A stretch of DNA of 64,000 nucleotides. Origin: Galeopsis tetrahit. Taxonomy: Eukaryota > Streptophyta > Magnoliopsida > Lamiales > Lamiaceae. A model generated the notes under the pieces. It did not search any database. It had not been told where the DNA came from and saw nothing but the letters and a program-made list of their open reading frames with translations. Location of the stretch: assembly GCA_963675135.1 (NCBI GenBank), contig OY776121.1, forward strand, positions 71,502,265 to 71,566,264. The letters run 5' to 3'. A program made the position numbers and the translations under genes. Shown here piece after piece: positions 41,443 to 51,559 of the stretch. Each line of letters begins with the position of its first letter. Position 1 is the stretch's first letter.

Positions 41443-44400
41443 TTACAATCGCTTCTCACAGTTTAAAAGTTTCCAGTTAGAATGGGGGCCTTCTCCAGAA
41501 TCAAACATGAAAGTTACCCATCCCATTGCGTTTGCAATTTCTTGGAGATCATTAATCACAGCAGTAGTGTCGCGTATGTAAACATGCCCGCCTGGTCTTA
41601 GAATCCGATCCATCTCCAGCATGATGTTCGTTATATTACATCTGGATGAAGACGATGATCAAAATCCAGACTTGCATCAATAAATATTAGGATAATCACA
41701 AATCTGTACCTTTTCTGTTCTACTGAGAAAAGACCTGCTGCATTCAGCAGATCATATGTTCTTGGATGAGTATCAAATGGCTCACACCTGTGAGATGAGA
41801 TATTCCATATGATGATGCTATCTATGAAAAACAAGACGAAAAAAAAAGATATTTACTCGTACATACCAATCGTGCATTACTCCTATAAGACCACGATCAT
41901 ATATCACAGGCAACGTATTTGAACCACTAACGGGAACAACATTCATAACCCAATTATTAACGTTGAAATCAACAAAAGCTGCTGCAAATCTGCCATTACA
42001 AAAAAGTCAATCAAGGTGACAAGAAAAGCTATGATTGAAGAAGAAGAATATAATTACCCTCCATATCCTGCTTTCATGTCCATCACGTTTCGTATGCTAA
42101 TGTCTTTCACATGAAAAGCACCGATGTATCCACTAACCATATCATTATGATATTTCGAATCTGCCCTGTATAGTTCCCTCCTCGAATTATAAGCGTCCAT
42201 TTGTATGCTAAAAAGCCTGTCGGGTGGAGTTTGGAGGCGGGCAGGCCAGCTCGTAACGTTAGCTCCATATCCGTTCTCAGGTAAACGCGTGATGCATGCC
42301 TTCACATTCACATGCCTGCAAAAGATCAAAGAGTAACTCTCTCATACACCAGTTGTACAGTGGAACTGTACACAACTAATACTTTTCAATTAAAACAACT
42401 AATAGTTAGGATTGAAAACAATTGATACTAACAAACAGTTGTTATTATGTAAGTGTGCCTTAAAAAGTGGAATGTTTTAATGCATTTTATTCTTTTAAGC
42501 ACCGTATGAATATCACTCTCAATGCAAAACTCCACGGCATGTAACATAATTCAAGCTAGAACAAGAGAAAGCTGATATTTTTTTCCTCAGCAGCAATGGA
42601 ACAGGACATATACCATATATCATCTGGATCATCATTGGAATCACATAGTGACGGTTTTACACCACTATTACGGTTGAGATAGCAGCTATTATTCAGAGGC
42701 TTCTGCCAAATTGTAATGTATCCTTCCTTATTTATGACTTTCCAACACAGGTTGCTGGTAAGATCCTCCATTTCTGTAAAAAGTTAAGATTGAGAAAGTG
42801 TGGCAAATATAGTAGTTTGAAAAAGTTTGATCGAAAAATGAAAAGTAAAAGGAAGAAACTGAAAGCGCTACCTCTCCATTGTTCCACAACAGGCTGTGCT
42901 TCCCAGATAAAGTATCCTCCAGCTCTAAGTAACCTATTCGCCTCAAGAAGCAAAATCCCGTCTTCACCACAACAAAATAATGATCGAAATTCAGATGAAT
43001 AGTATAAAACTTAAACGATGACAATACAGATCAAGAAGATAATCTAGGAAAGGGAGAGCCTTGTGAAATGAAAACTTTATTTTGCTTCAATAGAACTCAA
43101 GATTTTGTTTAATAATCTCGTAGCATACCATTAAGAGTCCAATTAACCCCACATCGAGAACAATGAATCAAATCGAATGCTTGGCTTGGGCAAGGCAAAC
43201 GGTGGGTCCCAAATGCCGCTGCCATTGCAGGCACACCTCGCTCCAGAGCAAGTTGAATCTGCTTCTGATGAAAATCTTTTGAAGCTATTGACAGAGTCGT
43301 CACGTTTCGTTCCATCAAGTAGGCACCAAAATTTGCTATTCCAGAACCAATATCTAAAGCAACCCGTATACGTTGGCCAAATGTAATCTCAGGAACCATC
43401 TATATTCATTTTGCTCAAGATATCAGGTTGAGATAAGTGGAGAAATTAAATCAAGAGAGGATAAGAGATGAAACGAACCTTGGATATCTGATCCAAGTAT
43501 TGGTTGATTCCCTCTCGTGAAAATATAATTTTGTCATCTTTTCTTGATACCCCATTTTGGCCTCCTTTATCTTCGAGCAACTGCGTATGAGGTACATTGT
43601 CGAACCAAACCTGCATTTTTACGTCTTAATCTCTTCGACAGTGTCCATTCGTATAAAACGAAAGAACAACATTCATCTAACTAGGAAGAAATTAAACACT
43701 ACTTCTCAAGTGATTACAAACTAGCTATTGCTACAAACCATAATTCAACATCCTAGATTTCTGAACAGAATACTATCACAAATTCCACAATTTGTAAAAC
43801 AATTTCAAGAATCCAGAGTCTAAACTGACACTTGTCTAAAATGTACAGTTAATATTATCTAATTATGAACTTCATCTCTCATTAGCAACATTGTTGGTGA
43901 CATTATACATATCACTAACTAAACATTTGAAATCAAGAAATTTGTACCTCATCACGGCTATTGGGCCATGGAGTATGAAGCTTGTACCCTTTAGGCCTAG
44001 GCACCACACAATCCAATCCTTTGCCATTCTCAGGGCAATGCCTCTCATACTTTTCAGATGAATTAAACCTAGAAACATCATCAACATTGTCCAAACAAGG
44101 AATATAATCAACCATACTCTCATCACAAACTCTGAATTTCTCAACCTTAATCACTTTTCTCTCACCACTCTCCCCTTTTTCCCTCTCATCACTGCTATTG
44201 AAATTCACCACAACAGTCTGTATCAGCGCTTCATCAAATTCCCCAACTACGAAAGTATCTGTCATCACTCCGAACTCATTTATGATCCCTGTTCTCTCCA
44301 AAATCGCCACCGGGTGAGGCGGCGGCGGAGAAGGGGGGTTTGCGGCGGTGGAATTGAAGAAAGAAAGGGGTTGATTTTGGGGTGCGGTTGTGGGGAAGAC

Positions 44401-44496
44401 AGGGACATGTTTGATGAGAGAGAAGATGGTGAAAGAGAGGAGAGAGAGAGCTAGGATCTTTATGAATGTAGGGGTTGATGATGAGCTCGTAAACAT
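41443..44496 (-). CDS. Probable S-adenosylmethionine methyltransferase, PMT10/PMT11-like
   Basis: Nine minus-strand exons join in phase to 619 aa: 43948-44496, 43479-43610, 43129-43399, 42872-42961, 42614-42773, 42058-42315, 41867-41989, 41710-41787, 41443-41641. Residues about 9-33 (FIKILALSLLSFTIFSLIKH) form a type II membrane anchor, followed by a Pro/Ser-rich stem, as in Golgi PMT/QUA2-family enzymes thought to methylate homogalacturonan. Family motifs: YIPCLDN, RHCPENGKGLDC, PWPNSRDE/VWFDNVPHT, ALDIGSGIANFGAYL (SAM loop), PCPSQAFDLIHCSRC, GILLLEANRLLRAGGYF, NVMDMKAGYGGFAAA, YDRGLIGVMHDWCEPFDTHP, EMDRILRPGGHVYIRD. The stretch before QYLDQISK lacks the usual PGGGT-F-GA-like residues (reads IIFSREGINQYLD), and the stem is short. 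Otherwise intact. Confidence 0.92.
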
Positions 44497-45816
44497 GGCT
44501 TTCGGCGTGTGATTTGCAGATTCTTTGCTGAATTATAGTAGTATGTCACTGAAAAACCTCTGAAAATATCATATACTCATCATCTCCTAAAAAAGGTGGA
44601 GATACCTCCCAAAATTGCTATTGGTTTCTTTATTTTAATTTAATACTTTATCTTTTATTTAGATTTTTATTTAACATATAATCTAAATTAAAGATTATAA
44701 GAGATTAAAAAAAAGGCACTGAAATAGAGATTCTGACGGCTGAAAATTCGATAGGTGGAATAACAAACAATGTTGTACAAATAGAGTTATTCCTTTAATC
44801 TTAATATTTATTCCTCGTTAATTCATTAATGATAATGGTGGTGTACTTACTCCATTTCACAATTATTTGCATTAAAAAAAATTTACACAAATTAAAAAAA
44901 TAGTGTAGTAAATAGAGTTTATAGATGAATTTTCCTTTTGATGTGTACAAGAAAGTATTAATTTCGAATCGAAATTATGGTAACATTATTTCATATTTTA
45001 TAAAATATTGTTATTGTGCATGAATTTCACATATAAATTTTTAAATATGTACTCATAACTCATTTAAGAAAGAGTAATTTTAACATTATACAAGGAAATG
45101 AGAGACTGAAAATGAAAATGCAGAATCTCCGGTTGAATAGGACATGTTGTGCAGGGGATGTGTTGACCTGGTTGGAGCGCTACGGTTCTCTCCAATTTGT
45201 TCTAGCGATTCAAACCACCAGCGACTTTAGTGTGCAAAAGAAGAATTCAGAGTTGGAATACTGGAGGGAAGGGGTTCTTTGGCGGTTTAACGTTTACGGT
45301 ACGGTATTGTTGCGGTTTTAATAAATGCCTTGGAAATCTCGTCGTCATTAATTTATTACGAGACAAAAAGCACATGAGACAAATATTAATCAACGATTTC
45401 AGAAGGGCTCAAATTGAAAATTAACAATACAATTCTGCCTACGAATTTTAAACAAGGAAGGAAATATTTGGAACAACAACGGTGAGAAAAATTATATTTT
45501 CACAATATTTGTTAATAAATTGAAAATAGGGGTAGTTTAATTAAAATATTAATCTCTCCATTTCAGAAAGTTAATCGCATTTGCTATTTTGTATAAAATT
45601 AAAAAAACATACTGTATTTTTTAACATATTTACCCCCATTATTGTAGGTATTAAATAGGGGTAGTTTAAAGAGATTCGTGATAAAAATAGTAAAAGCAAC
45701 AAACTTTTTGAAACAAAAATAAAGATCAAATGCAACAAGTTTTATGAAACGGATGGAGTAATAATATGAAACATAATATTGGTAAAATATAGAGAAAAAT
45801 ATTAATAAATTTAAAA
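44497..45816. other. Intergenic region upstream of the methyltransferase gene
   Basis: AT-rich. A fairly GC-rich patch at 45110-45320 has open frames but no recognisable domain. A decayed Stowaway-like element lies at 45550-45762. Confidence 0.5.
45550..45762. mobile_element. Degenerate Stowaway-like MITE
   Basis: The left edge 'attaatctctccatttcagaaag' and the right edge 'tatgaaacggatggagtaat' are imperfect inverted repeats ending at TA-rich sequence. Internal 'gttaatcgcatttgct' and 'gatcaaatgcaacaag' also pair. An old, mutated copy. Confidence 0.5.
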
Positions 45817-45974
45817 GGGTTGGTCTGCTATGGACTCGAGTGCATGCTGTGCACCCTAGTTCATGTTGCACTTTTCAGTTTACTGACTTACACTTTTTAG
45901 TAAATGGTGTTGCACTTTTCAATTATTAAACTGTTGCAACATGGACTAGGGTCCTGTGCACACTAGACTTTACC
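45817..45974. mobile_element. MULE-type MITE, copy 1 (9-bp duplication)
   Basis: AATTTAAAA flanks the element exactly (45808-45816 and 45975-45983). The termini are GGGTTGGTCT and, inverted, GGTAAAGTCT. The inside carries tgcacttttcagtttactga and tgcacttttcaattattaaa. Length 158 bp, non-coding. The second copy 300 bp away shares the left 110 bp at high identity. Confidence 0.7.
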
Positions 45975-46277
45975 AATTTAAAATAAAAATTGATAGTTAT
46001 CATGTGAAATAATATTGTTTATTGGAGTATATTTTATATAAAATTACCATAAAATTTGTTCAAATTATTATGTTAAACTTATGTATGTAAAGTTTGTTAT
46101 TAAATTTTTATAATTTAAAAAATTTATCAATATTTTCACAAATTTGATGTTTTAATATTTTTACTTTGGACCTGGTTATTAATTAGTCAAGTTTATTAGT
46201 AGTTTTATTATGGGAATTTATTATTTCAAAATATTTCATATTTTAGATAATTTTTACGTTTTTTACTTTTTTCCCAT

Positions 46278-46503
46278 GGGTTGGTCTGCTATGGACTCGA
46301 GTGCATGTTGTGCACCTAGTGCATATTGCACTTTTCAGTTTAGTGACTTACACTTTTTGGTAAATGGTTTGTACTTTTCAATTATTAACCTGTATAATAA
46401 TATTTTTAGTAATAATTGAAAAGTGTAACACCATTTACCATAAAAAGTGTAAGTCAGTAAACTGAAAAGTGCACATGTAGTCGAGTGCATACTAGACTTT
46501 ACC
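46278..46503. mobile_element. MULE-type MITE, copy 2, near-complete hairpin
   Basis: The 226-bp sequence is almost an inverted repeat from end to end: the left arm runs ggactcgagtgcat..gtgacttacactttttggta and the right arm returns as accataaaaagtgtaagtca..gtcgagtgcata. Flanks TTTTCCCAT (46269-46277) and TTTCCCCAT (46504-46512) match at 8 of 9 bases, consistent with a 9-bp Mutator-type duplication. Confidence 0.7.
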
Positions 46504-47530
46504 TTTCCCCATATCTTAATTAAAAAAATCTATCATATATAGAACTTTTTTATTAATTAATTTATAAATTTCATTATACACGTATTCTTAATTTCATGAA
46601 CAAATTCTAACTAAAATCCCGCTTACATGATTTTGAATCGGAGTAGTAACAATTTCTCAAGTGCAAAAAATAGAGTATATACATGATTTTTATTTTAAAA
46701 TACAATTAATTAAAATTACAAGACTGTTTTATGGATACAAAATTTGAAAGGAAATATTGAAAATGTCGAGACTACATAACGACCCGAGCTCAATTATCAC
46801 ACAAAAGTTTTTTTTTTTTTTTTAATTGGATTATCACACAAATTTTTTTTTTTTTTTTAATTGGATTATAACAGAAAAGTTATTAGCATTGCGTCGACAT
46901 AATTCCATGCACATTAAGAAAGATATGTCCTTTCCTTCAAATAAACAAATCTCAATCGATTACAAATTAACTTTTCAAAGACACCTACCTCATTCACCTT
47001 TTGGGGGTGGAAATGGATTGGGACAAGTCAGGGGGGCATATATATTGGAATATATGGTATAATATTTGAACTGAAGCCTGTTTTAGTAGATCAAGTTGTA
47101 GTCTGATACATTACGATTTATTTTAATATTGTAATACTAATTTTTTTATTTCTCAAAAATTAAAAATTTGTTTATCACAATTTTGTGAGAAAAAAATCAT
47201 TAAGTTAATTTTCTAAATAATTAAAAAATACAATTAATGGATTAAAAGAGTTTGAGAACACCCAAAAGTAACTTTCATTTAAAAAAGAAAATATATTTAT
47301 TTTTAGTTGTTATAATTGTTTGCAAACACTATTGGTGGAAAAACAGAGTGACTATCTGTTTTTATACCGATAAACTTAATTTAGCTAGCTGAGTAACATT
47401 TTATGTGACATTAAAAATTCTCTATTGATATATATAAATAAGTTGGGAATTTTATACATGATAAAATAAAAATATATATATACATGCAATTCGATTATTG
47501 GAAAAGAATAGAGACACTGCATGAATCTAT
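46504..47530. other. AT-rich spacer with poly-T duplicates
   Basis: Two nearby copies of 'attatcacacaa' followed by a long T run (about 46793-46860) form a short duplication. No gene is recognised. Confidence 0.5.
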
Positions 47531-48001
47531 CTAAGAGTCGTCCAAGGAATCAAGAAACATCATGACCTTAAACTCCTCAAAATCAAGCACCCCATCTGAA
47601 TTTGAATCGTAGGCGCCAATCATCTTCTTACAATCCTGCCCACACCCTTCATCCCATAGCCCTAATCTTGATAATGCAATTTGCAGCTCCTCACAACAAA
47701 TAAATCCATCATTATTCAAATCGAAAACCCTGAAAGCTCTTCTAAGGTCCCTCTCCAACATTTCATCTTCCCTCTCTACTTGTTGTATTTCATGATTCGT
47801 CAAAATTTGGTAAAAGAAGATGAAATCGAGAGGGCCGAGGGGGTTGACGTCGCCCACCAGTAGCTCGAGCTCGTCTCGACTGGATTGTAAACCGGTCCGT
47901 TGAAGAAGCCACAGAAGTTCGTCTATGGTTACAAGACCATCTCCATTTTTATCTAGCTTTTGGAAAATCTTTTGCAAGTGAAGTGTGTTGAGATAATACA
48001 T
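47531..48001 (-). CDS. Calmodulin-like calcium sensor, CML44-like (copy 1)
   Basis: Intronless, 156 aa. Three canonical EF-hand loops: DKNGDGLVTIDE (17-28), DLNNDGFICCEE (94-105) and DSNSDGVLDFEE (132-143), each with Asp at position 1 and Glu at 12. The second hand (about 51-62, DVNPLGPLDF) has lost its ligands, as in other members of this CML group. The CC pair in the third loop and the QDCKKMI linker are shared with the neighbour at 50.9 kb. It probably binds three calcium ions and relays stress-linked calcium signals. The first ATG of the open frame gives the standard family N-terminus. Confidence 0.93.
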   Translation of the reverse strand: MYYLNTLHLQKIFQKLDKNGDGLVTIDELLWLLQRTGLQSSRDELELLVGDVNPLGPLDFIFFYQILTNHEIQQVEREDEMLERDLRRAFRVFDLNNDGFICCEELQIALSRLGLWDEGCGQDCKKMIGAYDSNSDGVLDFEEFKVMMFLDSLDDS

Positions 48002-48087
48002 TTTTTTTTAAGAATGGAGTATGTTTTTTTTTCTTATAAATGATTGTTTAATTGGTTTGTGTGAATTATGTGTACATGATCAGATGT

Positions 48088-48096
48088 ATATATAGA
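48088..48096 (-). promoter_or_regulatory. Probable TATA box of CML copy 1
   Basis: On the minus strand, CTATATATAC lies about 90 bp upstream of the start codon, a normal spacing for a short plant leader. Confidence 0.5.
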
Positions 48097-48099
48097 AGA

Positions 48100-50899
48100 T
48101 TAATGTTGTACGTGTTCTAGAAAAATTAAAACACACGGTTTCTATAGTTGTACTTAAAGTACGGAAAGAAATGAAAATAGAACTCTTGTTGATGTGATTT
48201 ATAGAAGAAAGTTGCAGGAAGCTTCATGGAATAAATGAAGAAAAAACTGAGTTTTGGTAGAATCTTTTGGGCCTAAATTTTGGTGAGACACGCGAGTCTA
48301 TGCTCCAATTTAGTAATTTTAATTTAAAAAAATCTAAAATATAATTTTGCTGGAGATTCATAAGCTTATTAATAATATAGAGAATATATCTATATATTAA
48401 GAATATATAGAGATTCCTAAATTAGGAAGTTAAATTCAATCTTGTTGAGAATATGCTATTTTTTGGTTCGAAACTGCAGGGAAGGTGGATCATTTGATAC
48501 TTGGACTTTTTTTTCAATTATTTTTATTGCATCGGACTTGCCATTTGTTTAATTCTACGATTTTTTTTTAAAAATAAATAAATTATTTAGCCTAATTTGA
48601 TTTTGGTTAGAGATGACATCATATGGTAGACTGCATAAGCCTTGCATCAGTTTAATACTAATCAGAACAGAGGCCGTGGCCGGTGGTTCGATCTGTTAAT
48701 ATATTGGAGTATTCATTTTATAATTCTCATTTACAATTGACACCTATTTTAAGAAAAAATGATTGTTTATGTAAAAAGTAAAAAATGAAAGTGGAGGGAA
48801 GTATAAATAAAATAGTGGATAAGAGTAATATTTCTCAAAAATAAAAATTATAAAATTGGACAGACAAAAAAATTATACTCATATATCCAATTTTATAATT
48901 CTCCCCTCCACTTTCATCTTTCACTTTTTACATAAACAATCATAGGAAAGTGAGGATTATAAATGATATAATTTTTTTCAATTATCAATAATGTAATTAT
49001 AATGCAAGAATTACAATTAGGATGAATTATAAAAAAAAAAAGCATAAGGATGATTGAAATTAATATTTCAAAACCCGATAATTTTGATATTGTTTATATA
49101 CATGAGTTGGAACAATCAAGATTTATATTAAAATATGAATTTAATTAATTTTTATTAATAAATTATATGTAAATCAATAATTATTATTCTTAATTTTGGC
49201 CCCTTAACAATAATTTTTTGTTTGTAACTAGTTAGAATCAATTATGATATCTATCAGCAGTACACTCTGTAACCTATAATCGCCAGACAAAATTTAGAGG
49301 TGAAGAAGCCATATCCATAAATTCCTCCAACGACTTTTTAAATATTAGTATTAGTATTAGTCAAATACCAGTATTAAAGTTGATTTATTATGTAATGAAA
49401 TGTGATTTTACACAATTAATTGGGGGTTGTATTTCAAAAAGGGCTGCTTCCAATAAATACCTGGAAGTTACATATGCATACAGTTGAAAATTTTCGTATG
49501 GATGAGGATGCTTGATTGCTTGCAACAAATCAAACTACCAATATTTCTTTCTTGTAAAAACTATGTACCCTTAATTTCTACGAAAAATTATTTCACTCTA
49601 CGACTACACGTACGTTACTCTATAAATATACGTATTAGTTACACACCTAGATCTCTTATTAGTTATTATCCAATTAAATACACGAAAATCTGCTAAATAT
49701 ATTACAGATAGACATATATAGATATATAGCTAGCTCTTTGTGTGCTTGAATGGTTGCCTTAATTTCTTTTATATATATGATCCCTACTAATACTATACAA
49801 TCTACAAATTAAGGCTGGCCAGTGGCCACCACATTTTGTCATGCATTCGCCATACTTATTTTTTTAAAGCTTCATTATTGTAAACAAGCATAACAAATTA
49901 AAGTCAACAAGTTCATTCATAAAATTTGGAGGCTCGACCCATTCAATCGACTCTCAAAGTAACTAGACGCTTTAACAATATATTGCATTCGTCATACTTG
50001 AAAACTGAAAAGCTAAAGAACACTCAAAATTTTTATGCAAATAGTATCATACAATTCATGCCTTGTTAATATTTTTCATTTTTTCCTCTTATTATAAAAA
50101 AAATATATATCATTTTTAAGATCGAAAAAATTTGAAGAAAGTCTGACTTAAAAAAAAAAAATATGCCGCCTTTAAAACGATTCGATTCTCCTGTTTCACT
50201 TTTTGTGTTCCACTGATATTTCACTCTGCTGAATTTTTAACACGTGTAGTCCCCAATATTATAGGACGATTATTTTGTAATATAAAACATGTCAATCATT
50301 CATACAGTGTAATAAGATGTGGAACATCAAAATTGGATAAGGTGGTCTTATTCCCTTTAAAAATAATAATAATATTTCACTAAAAAAAATACCGCCAGCG
50401 AAGGAAAAACCTGGCTAATGAGTAATGACGGTTGGCAAGAGAAAAACAGGGAATTCCTCTGTTTGTAAATTGAATTGATTTCATAATAATTACAAGTTAT
50501 ATAGGCATTTCCTTGATGTCATTCGAAATTAAAAAATGAGCAACACAGTCTAAAATAGAGGATTTCGGGTGGGAAGACATGAGAGAAAAAGTTGACTAAG
50601 TAATAAAAAACTGCTACAAAAGTAAACGAGACCTGCCTGCCATGTCGTGAGTTGTTTAATTATCACAAATCAAACACAAAGCCTTTCTTGTAACATCAAT
50701 GTCAAAAAAAAAAAAAAAATCAATATATATATATATATATATAAATCGAAAAAAATAGGAAATTAATTAATTGGCATTCATATACATAGCCAATCTCAAA
50801 ATCACGAACACATATCCTACCCTATAATTAATATTCCTACGTCACAAAAAACACATGTCAATAAACGAGATAATGATCTTACGCAATGCGCGTATTTAA
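48100..50899. other. Spacer between the two CML genes
   Basis: AT-rich with no gene. It holds the inverted repeat at 48717-48968, many T/A runs, (at)n at about 50722-50743 and an A15 run just before it. The last 300 bp is the 3' flank of the second CML gene. Confidence 0.5.
48717..48968. repeat. Imperfect inverted repeat, MITE-like hairpin
   Basis: A 40-base arm (about 48757-48798, starting atgattgtttatgtaaaaag and ending gaaagtggaggg) recurs inverted at about 48902-48943. Outer segments ttataattctcattt and tgaggattataaat also pair. The loop is about 100 bp. A folded MITE is likely; the target duplication could not be settled. Confidence 0.6.
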
Positions 50900-51382
50900 T
50901 CAATCCGATCCTCCGTCGGAATCAGAAGAGGGAGGATTAACGGACATCATATTCTTAAACTCTTGAAAATCAAGAACACCATCAGAGTTCTCATCGTACA
51001 CGCTGATCATCTCCTTACAATCCTGACCGTTCCTTTTTTCCCACAACCCCAGTCTCAACAACACGCTTTGCAACTCCTCGCAACAAATGTAGCCATCGCC
51101 GTTCAAATCGAAGACCTTGAAAGTTTTCAAAAGGTCGTTTTCGACGTCATCTTCGTCTTCTTTTTCAGCCATTCGGGCTTTGATCATGGCCTCGTAGAAG
51201 AAGAGGAAGTCGATGGAGTCCAAACTGCTTCGTCCCACGAACTTTTCGAGCTCTTCGAGCTTTGTACGAATTCCGATTTTGTTGAGGAGGTGGTGCAGCT
51301 CGTTGATGCTAACTAGGCCTTTGTTGTTTTTATCCAAGTTGTTGAATATGTTTTGTAGATCATCGGGGCTTATTGGAGACAT
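50900..51382 (-). CDS. Calmodulin-like calcium sensor, CML44-like (copy 2)
   Basis: Intronless, 160 aa, about half identical to the copy at 47.5 kb, same orientation: a tandem duplicate. EF loops: first DKNNKGLVSINE (17-28) with Lys at position 5 where Asp/Asn/Ser is usual, so binding there is doubtful; second degenerate (SSLDSIDF); third DLNGDGYICCEE (92-103) and fourth DENSDGVLDFQE (130-141), both canonical. An acidic linker (KEDEDDVEND) joins the lobes and a Ser/Asp tail ends the protein. Residues MSPISPDDLQNIF match the usual start of CML43/44-type proteins. Confidence 0.93.
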   Translation of the reverse strand: MSPISPDDLQNIFNNLDKNNKGLVSINELHHLLNKIGIRTKLEELEKFVGRSSLDSIDFLFFYEAMIKARMAEKEDEDDVENDLLKTFKVFDLNGDGYICCEELQSVLLRLGLWEKRNGQDCKEMISVYDENSDGVLDFQEFKNMMSVNPPSSDSDGGSD

Positions 51383-51491
51383 GTGATGTATAGTTGTAAT
51401 TACAAGAAAACTAGCTAGCTAGGAAAAAGAGAAATAAACAAGTAAGAAATTTAAATTTTTTGGTTCATGGTTGCAAGATTGTGTAATTGTA

Positions 51492-51507
51492 GTTTATATA
51501 TATATAA
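51492..51507 (-). promoter_or_regulatory. TATA box of CML copy 2 next to a G-quadruplex motif
   Basis: The minus strand has TTATATATATATAAAC about 110-125 bp upstream of the start codon. It directly abuts a G-run tract on the plus strand (51508-51531). Confidence 0.55.
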
Positions 51508-51531
51508 GGTGGGTGGGTGGGGGTGGGGTGG
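51508..51531 (+). promoter_or_regulatory. Potential G-quadruplex tract in the CML promoter
   Basis: Six G runs of 2-5 bases, four of them three or longer, are separated by single T residues (ggtgggtgggtgggggtggg...). This satisfies the G3+N1-7 pattern on the template strand of the minus-strand gene. Confidence 0.6.
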
Positions 51532-51559
51532 AAGAATTCTAAATTAAACGAGTTGTTTA

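Noticed and set aside
45112..45424. Two overlapping plus-strand small proteins
   Set aside because: No domain, no splice support and no matching flanking exons; composition alone is not enough.
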